A DNA stretch of 36,144 nucleotides from positions 1-36,144 of IMG/VR virus record IMGVR_UViG_3300034071_000260; one strand, 5' to 3'. Source of the stretch: a virus. The position numbers were made by a program, and so were the translations under genes. Under the pieces are notes generated by a model, which worked only from the letters and a program-made list of their open reading frames with translations, was not told the origin of the DNA and searched no databases. Shown piece after piece: positions 5,994 to 11,968 of this stretch; within the stretch, counting starts at the first letter, position 1, and each line of letters opens with the position of its first letter.

Positions 5994-6284
5994 ATGATTA
6001 ATAAATGGACTAAAGAAAACTTTGAAGAGTATGACAAAAAACATCCAGACATCTATGAGTTGTTTAAACAGTTTGCCCTTCAGATCGCCAGACGTAAAAA
6101 ATCATACTCAGCAAAAAGTATATTTCACCGCGTTAGATGGGAGACTGATATTGGTGACGTAGGTGGTGACTACAAAATTGATGATGGTTGGATCAGTCAC
6201 TACGCAAGAAAGTTTGCTAAAGAATTTCCGCAGCACGAAGACTTCTTTAAGTTTCGCGTAAGAAAAAATAGCTATCATTTATAG
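5994..6284 (+). CDS. Conserved phage protein of unknown function
   Basis: The 96-residue basic protein has the pattern of a common phage family: IYELFKQFALQIARRKKSYSAKSIF, then RVRWETD, then KIDDGWISHYARKFAKEFP and a C-terminal FFKFR motif. The family is widespread in phages, often near recombination and replication genes, and its function is not known. It starts two bases after the annealing-protein stop with GGATAATC before ATG. Confidence 0.6.
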   Translation: MINKWTKENFEEYDKKHPDIYELFKQFALQIARRKKSYSAKSIFHRVRWETDIGDVGGDYKIDDGWISHYARKFAKEFPQHEDFFKFRVRKNSYHL

Positions 6285-6293
6285 GAGATTATT

Positions 6294-6437
6294 ATGTTTG
6301 AAAAACTAATTGACTTCAGAAAAATTTCACCACCACCAGCAGAGGCTGTGACAAAGCGTGACCAGATGATAGAAGAATTAAAAAGACAGTTAGGACACAA
6401 ATATTTGTTGTCAAAACCTATGCCAAGAGTACAATAA
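6294..6437 (+). CDS. 47-residue protein
   Basis: A short basic product beginning MFEKLIDFRKI, with PPP and a helix RDQMIEELKRQL, sits between two clearly coding genes with AGGAGATT before the ATG. The middle helix and the conserved neighbour spacing favour translation. No function recognised. Confidence 0.45.
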   Translation: MFEKLIDFRKISPPPAEAVTKRDQMIEELKRQLGHKYLLSKPMPRVQ

Positions 6438-6459
6438 CGGTTCAATAACGGAGACATAA

Positions 6460-6855
6460 ATGAATAACTTAAACTTTACAGGTAACTTAGGAAGCGATGC
6501 AGAGGTACGTTACACTGCAGATCAAAAACCAATTACATCATGGTCTGTGGCGCTACGCTCTGGCTTTGGTAAATCAGAAAAAACTAGCTGGGTTCGCTGC
6601 ACATTGTTTGGTGATCGTGGCGTTAAACTAGCTGAGTATTTAAAAAAGGGTACGCAAGTTGCGGTATCTGGCGAGCTATCACTGAATGAATACACAAACA
6701 AACAGGGCGAGAATAAAGCAAGCCTTGAATGCAACGTAAACAATTTAACGCTTATCGGTAAACGTGATACGTTAAGCGAACCAAAAGAGCCAGCTAAGGC
6801 GAATGCATATCAGAATCAACCTCTAGATGAGATTGAATCAGATATCCCATTTTAA
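6460..6855 (+). CDS. ssb: Single-stranded DNA-binding protein
   Basis: The 131-residue protein is a typical SSB: MNNLNFTGNLGSDAEVRY at the N-terminus, SWVRCTLFGDRG and KLAEYLKKGTQVAVSGEL in the OB-fold, and the acidic tip ending DIPF that binds partner proteins. It coats single-stranded phage DNA and recruits recombination and replication enzymes; NinB/Orf-like proteins bind such tips. GGAG precedes ATG after a short gap. Confidence 0.9.
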   Translation: MNNLNFTGNLGSDAEVRYTADQKPITSWSVALRSGFGKSEKTSWVRCTLFGDRGVKLAEYLKKGTQVAVSGELSLNEYTNKQGENKASLECNVNNLTLIGKRDTLSEPKEPAKANAYQNQPLDEIESDIPF

Positions 6856-6999
6856 CGAATTGGCGAAAGCATGCAGGGGGTGTGTGAGTAGCCAACCATT
6901 TATGGGGGAAAGCATATTAGTCTGTAGCCCAGACCTCAATATCTTGTGATTATTTTATTGAACCAGTGAGTACCCCACCATTTTTTTAGGAGAAGAGAA
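6856..6999 (+). other. Gap with small hairpins and a repeated GT-rich stretch
   Basis: A 144-base gap between ssb and the SPFH gene contains no supported gene. It has a GTCTG-TAGCC-CAGAC hairpin, CCAT-TT-ATGG, and GGGGTGTGTGAGTAG, which matches GGGGTGTGTTATTAG near 8690 in 13 of 15 positions. No clear -35/-10 pair is seen; it may be a leader RNA. Confidence 0.35.
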
Positions 7000-7932
7000 A
7001 TGATTGAAATTATTATTGGATTAGTTTTTGCGTTTGGCGCTGCATTATTTTTTGAGATGCAAAATGGCGAAGCGTGGACAAGAAAAGAATATAACAAAAG
7101 GTATGAAAGTGAAAAACAAGGCGTTCCATATAAAGACGTTCCGTATAAATTTAATCTAGCAAGAATTACAGGCTTGTCTTTTGCAGGCGGATTGATTGGT
7201 TTCTTGTTTGCATCATTTACAATCATATCGGCAGGTCATCAGGGTGTGCAGGTCACACTTGGTGAGGTTAGCATGCAGACACTTGGTGAAGGCTTTCACT
7301 TTATTAATCCGATCTCAAGCGTACACACGGTTGACGTAAGGGTTACTAAGGCTGATCTTAAAAACGCTAACGCCAGCACAAGAGATATGCAGTCAGTTCA
7401 TACGGACATTGTTGTCAACTACAGACTTGATGGCGCTAAGGTAGCCCATGTGTATAAAGAGTTTGGATTACAACTAGAAGACAAGATTCTATTGCCTGCA
7501 GTTAACGAGACTTTTAAGGCAGTGACAGCACGTTATGATTCTGAAGAGTTGATTACAAAGCGGTCAGAGGTTTCAAACGCTATCCATGAAACTATTCAAG
7601 AGAAAGTCTCTAAATACGGATTGATCATTAATGAAACATCGCTTGTTAACTTTGGATTTTCAGCACAATACGAGGCTGCAATTGAGCAAAAGGTTATTGC
7701 TACACAACAAAAGCTAAAGGCAGAGCAAGATCTTGAGCGTATTAAGGTTGAGTCTGATCAGCGCATTGCTAAGGCAAAGGGTGAGGCAGAGTCTATCCGT
7801 ATTCAAGCGCAAGCGATCCAGCAACAAGGCGGTAAAGAGTACGTTGAGCTTAAACGTATTGAGAAGTGGAACGGTGAGTTACCAAAAACAGTAATGGGTA
7901 ATGCTGTACCTATGTTCAACCTTAAAGATTAA
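7000..7932 (+). CDS. SPFH/prohibitin-like membrane protein
   Basis: The 310-residue protein has a hydrophobic N-terminus (IIIGLVFAFGAALFF) and a second hydrophobic segment at about 56-78, then an SPFH (band 7) domain: SAGHQGVQVTLGEVSMQTLG EGFHFINP, VDVRV, NYRLD, ITKRSEVSNAI and SKYGL. The rest is a coiled coil (QKLKAEQDLERIKVES, AKGEAESIRIQAQA) as in prohibitin and HflK/C. Host SPFH proteins form membrane microdomain cages and control FtsH; phage homologues may counter FtsH or stabilise the membrane. GGAGAAGAG precedes the ATG. Role here is inferred from family. Confidence 0.8.
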   Translation: MIEIIIGLVFAFGAALFFEMQNGEAWTRKEYNKRYESEKQGVPYKDVPYKFNLARITGLSFAGGLIGFLFASFTIISAGHQGVQVTLGEVSMQTLGEGFHFINPISSVHTVDVRVTKADLKNANASTRDMQSVHTDIVVNYRLDGAKVAHVYKEFGLQLEDKILLPAVNETFKAVTARYDSEELITKRSEVSNAIHETIQEKVSKYGLIINETSLVNFGFSAQYEAAIEQKVIATQQKLKAEQDLERIKVESDQRIAKAKGEAESIRIQAQAIQQQGGKEYVELKRIEKWNGELPKTVMGNAVPMFNLKD

Positions 7933-7936
7933 TATC

Positions 7937-8398
7937 ATGTCAAAAATTGTACAGAGAACTTATAGCGCCATTAACAATAGACATAAGATCTATCGTGCAG
8001 TTTTTGGCAAGTGGTTGACTAAAGAAGAGATTAGCGAACTCACTGGGATTGGAACTCCAAGCTCAGTGCGTAGCATGTGTGATCACCTTATATTAAACGG
8101 TTATTTAAAGAAGGTTGACTCATACAACAAAGTTATAAAGAGATGGGCTGTCAAGTATAGCGCTGTAATAGAGAAGCCATTTATTTATAAGTCATACGAG
8201 CAGCTTCTTGAAGAGTATTACAAGGCAAAGGATGCTGGCAACTTTCATAAAGAAAAGGGTATCTATGATGATCTTATTGCAAGCAACCCTAATTTGCGCG
8301 TAATAAGACAGACTGATACAAAGGTTCAAGCAAGCTGGAGAAGGAAGCCTACTAGCTATTACAGAGGCATTGCAAGCACATTAAACACGGGAGATTAA
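7937..8398 (+). CDS. Small winged-helix-like protein
   Basis: The 153-residue protein reads in its first half as a winged-helix domain: RHKIYRAVFGKWLTKEEISELTGI then PSSVRSMCDHLILNGYLKKV, a typical helix-turn-helix and wing that suits DNA binding. The second half (YEQLLEEYYKAKDAGNF) is helical. I prefer ATG at 7937 to an in-frame start at 7901, because the latter lies inside the SPFH gene. A regulator of early genes is plausible but not shown. Confidence 0.5.
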   Translation: MSKIVQRTYSAINNRHKIYRAVFGKWLTKEEISELTGIGTPSSVRSMCDHLILNGYLKKVDSYNKVIKRWAVKYSAVIEKPFIYKSYEQLLEEYYKAKDAGNFHKEKGIYDDLIASNPNLRVIRQTDTKVQASWRRKPTSYYRGIASTLNTGD

Positions 8399-8399
8399 C

Positions 8400-8642
8400 A
8401 TGGCAACAACAAATCCAATTACAGGCGATCCAATTGCTACAAGATTTGGCAGTAAAGAGGCACAAGAAAAATTCGATCAGTCGTTTGATACAATTTTTGG
8501 TGCTAAGAAAAAAACTAACGGAGGCTGGACTCCACCACCACTACCATTGAACGAATATCCAGAGACAAGTTGGGATGATGGAGAGCAGCGTATAGAAAAT
8601 ATAGGTCGTAATTCTAATGAAGGATTACATTACAAAAAATAA
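8400..8642 (+). CDS. Small protein of unknown function
   Basis: The 80-residue product is hydrophilic with a proline-rich WTPPPLPLNEYP stretch and looks partly disordered. The start follows the previous stop by one base, with GGGAGA upstream of ATG, and it is the last gene of the rightward block. Downstream is the structured region before pqqA. No family recognised. Confidence 0.5.
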   Translation: MATTNPITGDPIATRFGSKEAQEKFDQSFDTIFGAKKKTNGGWTPPPLPLNEYPETSWDDGEQRIENIGRNSNEGLHYKK

Positions 8643-8694
8643 CCCCACAAGGTTGCGCTTATCTCAGTGTTAGCAGTCTAGAGGCGTGTGGGGT
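8642..8694 (-). terminator. Long stem-loop followed by T-run, minus strand
   Basis: ACCCCACA (8642-8649 on the plus strand) and TGTGGGGT (8687-8694) form a perfect 8-base-pair stem with a 37-base loop. On the minus strand the stem is followed by TATTTTTTG, as in an intrinsic terminator, so leftward transcripts such as pqqA could end near 8632. The loop also contains a CGC/GCG pair. No T-run follows on the plus strand, so termination of the rightward operon here is not supported. Confidence 0.5.
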
Positions 8695-8702
8695 GTGTTA
8701 TT

Positions 8703-8777
8703 AGTGAAAGCTGTCTTTGAGCATCCGACATATTTGTCTGCCCCTTTGACGTTATCTCTTTGGGCGCAGCTTTCATT
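8703..8777 (-). ncRNA. Predicted structured RNA, 3' of pqqA (orientation uncertain)
   Basis: An 11-base-pair outer stem (8703-8713 with 8767-8777, one G-T pair) encloses two hairpins: GACA-TATT-TGTC (8727-8738 on the plus strand) and GCCC/GGGC (8740-8743 with 8762-8765). On the minus strand the loops are purine-rich (AAAGAGATAACGTCAAA), typical of folded RNA, and the element sits directly after pqqA. The shape resembles a three-way junction; no known family is recognised. Confidence 0.4.
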
Positions 8778-8790
8778 TAAAACTATACCA

Positions 8791-8862
8791 CTATTTATTC
8801 ATAATGTACATTGTTACTTCAAAGCCGAAACGCATTTCAGTTGCTGATGGTTTTGTCCACAT
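8791..8862 (-). CDS. pqqA: PqqA, pyrroloquinoline quinone precursor peptide
   Basis: This 23-residue gene is below usual length limits but is preceded by a perfect AAGGAG six bases before ATG. The peptide begins MWTKPS, and residues 11-20 read RFGFEVTMYI. This aligns without gaps to 23-residue PqqA such as Klebsiella (MWKKP..., RLGLEVTLYI), with W2, K4, P5, R11, G13, E15, V16, T17, Y19, I20 and N22 identical. E15 and Y19 are the residues crosslinked by PqqE to form PQQ, the cofactor of methanol dehydrogenases. No other pqq gene is present, so the peptide would feed the host PqqB-E pathway. It is transcribed opposite to both rightward blocks. The assignment rests on alignment from memory, but the motif is highly specific. 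Confidence 0.9.
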   Translation of the reverse strand: MWTKPSATEMRFGFEVTMYIMNK

Positions 8863-8885
8863 AATAAGCTCCTTAGTTTAAAAAA

Positions 8886-8903
8886 TAGCTGAGATCTCAA
8901 CTA
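8886..8903 (-). promoter_or_regulatory. Palindrome in the pqqA leader, possible operator or attenuator
   Basis: TAGCTGAGATCTCAACTA is an 18-base palindrome with one mismatch in the pqqA leader. On the minus strand it is followed by TTTTTT, so the mRNA could form a 7-base-pair hairpin with a GATC loop and a U-run, like a weak attenuator. It could equally be a repressor site. Confidence 0.45.
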
Positions 8904-8942
8904 TTAGTTTACAGTTTGAACCTATTTTAAACAGTACGCATC

Positions 8943-8969
8943 AGTATAATCATTAATAAAACATATCAA
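8943..8969 (-). promoter_or_regulatory. Leftward promoter of pqqA
   Basis: TTGATA (8969-8964) and TATACT (8948-8943) are separated by 15 bases on the minus strand, with TG just before the -10 region. The start would lie about 70 bases before the pqqA ATG, leaving the palindrome at 8886-8903 in the leader. Spacing is slightly short; moderate support. Confidence 0.45.
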
Positions 8970-8985
8970 TAAACATTGATTGATA
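8965..8985. promoter_or_regulatory. Dyad cluster between divergent promoters
   Basis: ATCAAT-AAAC-ATTGAT (8965-8980) is a perfect inverted repeat that overlaps the -35 box of the pqqA promoter, and TTGATA follows immediately (8980-8985). The whole 8900-9016 stretch is A+T-rich. A repressor site is the simplest reading; an origin cannot be ruled out. Confidence 0.4.
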
Positions 8986-9016
8986 AAAATATTTGTGTAT
9001 TTTATTTAAAAAAGTG

Positions 9017-9044
9017 TTGCACTAATTAAAAATAAGAGTATAGT
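9017..9044 (+). promoter_or_regulatory. Rightward promoter of the ArdC operon
   Basis: TTGCAC (9017-9022), 16 bases, then TATAGT (9039-9044) and TACTACATC. ATAAGAGTATAGTTA is identical to that of the promoter at 4732-4759, and TATAxTxACTACATC matches the leftward promoter at 4313-4340. A leader of about 60 bases precedes ATG at 9111. Confidence 0.75.
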
Positions 9045-9110
9045 TACTACATCGGTGATTTACATCTACTTGCTACCGATCAATAAATTAAACGCTAAAG
9101 GAGAAGTAAC

Positions 9111-9878
9111 ATGACAACAAATAACATTCAATGGTCTGAGTACCTAACAGAGATCGTAGAACAAGAAGGCATTATTAGTTCTTGCTACAGATTATTTCAT
9201 GAGTATAGCGTTGGTAATCAACTGCTTGCTTATCATCAACTAAAAGATCGTGGTCTTACATTATCACCAATTGCGTCATATAAAAAATGGCAGTCACTTG
9301 GTCGTAACGTAAAGCGTGGCGAAAAAGCAATATCATTGCTATTGCCTATTACTATCAAACAAAAAGATGATGCTGGCGAAGAGACTGGTAAAGTATTCCG
9401 TATCTTTAAAGAAAAAGCAAACTGGTTTAGCCTTGAGCAAACAGAAGGTGAAGAGTTTGTTGCTCCAGAGATACAAGAGTGGAATGCTGAATTAGCACTT
9501 AAAAACCTTGACATTAAACAAGTTAAGTATGAGTACGCTAATGGCAACTGTCAGGGTTATGCTAAAGATCGCGAGATTGCAATTAACCCAGTAGCTCAGT
9601 ATCCACACAAAACACGCTTCCATGAGCTTGCGCACATTGTGCTAGGACATACTCAAGAAGGTTTGTTTGCTGACTCAGAATTAACACCACGCGACATTAA
9701 AGAGGTAGAAGCTGAGTCTGTTGCATACATTTTATGCAAAACACTTAACTTGGCTGGTGATAAAGAGTCTCGTGGCTATGTACAAAGCTGGCTACAAGAT
9801 GGCGAAATCAGCGACAAATCAGCACAACGTATTTTTAGTGCTGCAGACAAAATTCTAAAAGCAGGTAAAGGAGAATAA
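9111..9878 (+). CDS. ArdC-like antirestriction protein
   Basis: The 255-residue protein has the two ArdC parts. The N-terminal single-stranded-DNA-binding domain (about 1-110) shows YSVGNQLLAYHQL, PIASYKKWQSLGRNVKRGEKAI and LLPITIK. The C-terminal metallopeptidase-like part has HELAH at 171-175 and a third acidic ligand E202 in AESVAY, i.e. an HExxH zincin site. ArdC proteins protect incoming DNA from type I restriction and bind single strands. It is the first gene after its own early promoter, with AAAGGAGAAGTAAC before ATG, which fits expression soon after DNA entry. Confidence 0.8.
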   Translation: MTTNNIQWSEYLTEIVEQEGIISSCYRLFHEYSVGNQLLAYHQLKDRGLTLSPIASYKKWQSLGRNVKRGEKAISLLLPITIKQKDDAGEETGKVFRIFKEKANWFSLEQTEGEEFVAPEIQEWNAELALKNLDIKQVKYEYANGNCQGYAKDREIAINPVAQYPHKTRFHELAHIVLGHTQEGLFADSELTPRDIKEVEAESVAYILCKTLNLAGDKESRGYVQSWLQDGEISDKSAQRIFSAADKILKAGKGE

Positions 9879-9879
9879 C

Positions 9880-10206
9880 ATGGGACAATATCACACACTA
9901 TATAACGTAGATAAAAAACAAAAAGTAGATGGTTTAAGTGGATACAAGCTACTTGAGCAAGTTGGTTATCCTAGATCAACAGCAACTGCATTATTCTTGC
10001 TTGTTGCTAATAGCAATGGTCGCGGAGGCGGTGACGCTTACGAGCATCCATTGATTGGATCATGGGCTGGCGATAGGATTGTGCTGCAAGGTGACTATGC
10101 AGAAGAAGGCGATCAAGGATATATTTCAAACATTGATGACTATGAAGACATTACAAGTAAAGTAAACGAGTTACTAAATGTAGCTCTGAAAGGAGTGTAT
10201 GACTGA
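9880..10206 (+). CDS. Protein of unknown function
   Basis: The 108-residue acidic protein begins MGQYHTLYNVDKKQKVDG and contains NSNGRGGGDAYEHPLIGSWAGDRIVLQGDYAEEGD, a Gly-rich, aspartate-rich stretch that suggests an all-beta core. It starts one base after the ArdC-like stop with AAAGGAGAATAAC upstream. Similar short proteins appear in phage and plasmid antirestriction operons, but no function is recognised. Confidence 0.55.
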   Translation: MGQYHTLYNVDKKQKVDGLSGYKLLEQVGYPRSTATALFLLVANSNGRGGGDAYEHPLIGSWAGDRIVLQGDYAEEGDQGYISNIDDYEDITSKVNELLNVALKGVYD

Positions 10207-10363
10207 TAATTTTGAATATAAAGAGCCAAACTTAACTGAAGAACATATTAAACAAATAGCAAGATTCTCTGGCGTTGAATATAAAAAAGGAGAGTATGAA
10301 AAGTGGAATAAGTTCGCTCAGTTTAAATGGTGGCATAAACAGCAGCAAGATAAAGGGGGGTAA
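10199..10363 (+). CDS. 54-residue basic/aromatic protein
   Basis: The product begins MTDNFEYKEPNLTEEHIKQI and has an aromatic-rich C-terminal half (WNKFAQFKWWHKQQQ). The ATG follows AAGGAG and overlaps the end of the previous gene by 8 bases. Its stop codon lies inside the terminator hairpin. Function unknown; the ribosome site supports translation. Confidence 0.5.
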   Translation: MTDNFEYKEPNLTEEHIKQIARFSGVEYKKGEYEKWNKFAQFKWWHKQQQDKGG

Positions 10364-10376
10364 TCCCCCTTTTTTA
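10352..10376. terminator. Bidirectional intrinsic terminator
   Basis: AAAGGGGG and CCCCCTTT form an 8-base-pair stem around a GTAAT loop, with TTTTTT downstream on the plus strand and a weaker T-run on the minus strand. It separates the rightward early operon from the convergent late operon, and the last early gene ends in the loop. Confidence 0.9.
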
Positions 10377-11960
10377 TTTCTGTTCTTGTGTTGGCATTAC
10401 AGGAATTGCAAGAAGGCTCAATAGGCTCATATCACCAGACTTAAGTTTCTTGATCATCTCTTCTTTAGTCATGCCAAGTTTTTTAGCTTTAACAGTCAAT
10501 TGATCCATGAATGTATCAGCGATTGATTTTGACTCACCTTGAATGCCAGCTCCTGCAGTTTTAACACCAAACACATTGCCTTGTTTTTGAGCCATATCAC
10601 GATAGCCTGTCCATACGTTGGCGCTAAAGTCTCGTGGTGACATGCCTTCTTTTTTAGCTTGTGCTGCGACAATTTTCTCAAGATCTGAGTATTGCTTACC
10701 AGATGGGAATACGCCCTTTTCAATACCAGTAAAAATATTTTCTGCTGGCTTCTCTGATAAATTAGCCCAGTGACGGTCAAATACCATTGCGTTTGGATCA
10801 CCCATTAATGCCTGCCCCATGCTGCGAACTTTTTCTTTACTTAGGTCTTTAATGCGACCTTCGCTTGCAGCAATAAGATTTTTCTTTCTACCAGTTTCCA
10901 TAGGCATCATATTGCCAACAGTCTCAAAAACTGAGGTCTCTGGCATTCTAAACTCAGGCTGAATAATAGGCTCTCCAGCTAACTGTCTACGCATATATTC
11001 AGACGCAATACGAGTATTTCGTGGAACGTCAGATACAGGTGAAGTTGCAGCTAAATAGCCTGCAATATTAGGAATATTTTCAGCGCCATAAATCTCCTCA
11101 ATAGGAGTTCCGCGTAGATCCCACCAGTTTACTGTTGGGTGTTGAGCCAAGTATTCTGTGCCTGTTTTATTTAATTCTGTTAAGCGTTTTGCGTATTCTG
11201 GGCTTCGTACAAAATCATTCCAATTCCCTACATTAAATGATTCTCCCTTACCAACATTATAGCCAGCAAGTTGACCTGTACGCTCACCAAATTTAACAGC
11301 CTTGCGTAACTCTTTAGGATCAAATCGTTTTGAAACGTCAAGATATGTCATCTTGTCTTCTGGATTAAACCATGTGCCAAAATATACGTCTTCATTAGCT
11401 AACTGTTTAGCATTCATTGCAGCCTGCTTTTCAACGTCAGACTTTTTAAGCAATCCCTCAACTACTGTGTTGCGTGGATCTGTATTTTTATACATCCCCA
11501 TCATTAAACCTTCTTCTGGAATTGCGCCAGTAGGCAAGTTTACTGAATAACCACCACCAGCCTTAGTTTGATTTACAATGCGAGCTGGGGTTGTTGTTGG
11601 GAATCGACCAATTAAATCATCAACTGTAGAGGTTGCTGCCTTGCTTGCCGTTTTTGCTTTACCCATTGGGGCAACAGCTAGTGCTGCTCCTAAGTAGGCA
11701 GGGTTGATGCCTCCAGTCTGAAGGTTTCCGCCATACGTTGTTGGTTCGCCATAACTCATAGCGTTTAAGCCGCGCTGGATGTCACCAAACAGAAAGTTTC
11801 CAACAGCATTATTTGTTACAGGCTGCAACAAGTCTGCATATGTACCACTTACAACGCCTCTAGGGGTTGAGGTAACACTTGGTTGATTAGACTGAAACGC
11901 ACGACTAACCACTGATTGTTTACCTAAAATTTTGTCTATGTCTTCGCGTGTAAGTGCCAT
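10374..11960 (-). CDS. Large late protein, likely internal virion protein, with DUF7178-like region
   Basis: The 528-residue protein has no signal. The N-terminal 100 residues are Ala/Gly/Thr-rich like other internal podovirus proteins. From about 290 to 460 it shows GYLAATSPVSDVPRNTRIAS, ALMGDPNAMVFDRHWA and KEGMSPRDFSANVWTGYRD, a helical pattern reminiscent of the DUF7178 phage domain. It ends LLSLLAIPVMPTQEQK. It is the last gene of the leftward late operon, just before the terminator. Being beyond the lysis genes and Ala-rich, it may be a capsid-internal or ejected protein. A domain search would settle the family. Confidence 0.5.
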   Translation of the reverse strand: MALTREDIDKILGKQSVVSRAFQSNQPSVTSTPRGVVSGTYADLLQPVTNNAVGNFLFGDIQRGLNAMSYGEPTTYGGNLQTGGINPAYLGAALAVAPMGKAKTASKAATSTVDDLIGRFPTTTPARIVNQTKAGGGYSVNLPTGAIPEEGLMMGMYKNTDPRNTVVEGLLKKSDVEKQAAMNAKQLANEDVYFGTWFNPEDKMTYLDVSKRFDPKELRKAVKFGERTGQLAGYNVGKGESFNVGNWNDFVRSPEYAKRLTELNKTGTEYLAQHPTVNWWDLRGTPIEEIYGAENIPNIAGYLAATSPVSDVPRNTRIASEYMRRQLAGEPIIQPEFRMPETSVFETVGNMMPMETGRKKNLIAASEGRIKDLSKEKVRSMGQALMGDPNAMVFDRHWANLSEKPAENIFTGIEKGVFPSGKQYSDLEKIVAAQAKKEGMSPRDFSANVWTGYRDMAQKQGNVFGVKTAGAGIQGESKSIADTFMDQLTVKAKKLGMTKEEMIKKLKSGDMSLLSLLAIPVMPTQEQK

Positions 11961-11968
11961 ATGCGCCT

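Noticed and set aside
8641-8700. tRNA-like stretch between the rightward operon and pqqA
   Set aside because: The stem ACCCCACA/TGTGGGGT looks like an acceptor arm, but there is no T-loop GTTCRA, no anticodon arm and the loop size is wrong.
8940-9016. Replication origin with DnaA boxes
   Set aside because: The stretch is A+T-rich with dyads, but no TTATNCACA repeats were found, so it is described only as a regulatory region.
9236-9547. Minus-strand frame inside the ArdC-like gene
   Set aside because: No ribosome site and no protein-like pattern; the other strand has clear domains.
10496-10801. Second minus-strand frame within the 528-residue gene
   Set aside because: It lacks a ribosome site, and the primary frame shows consistent protein-like composition across the same DNA.
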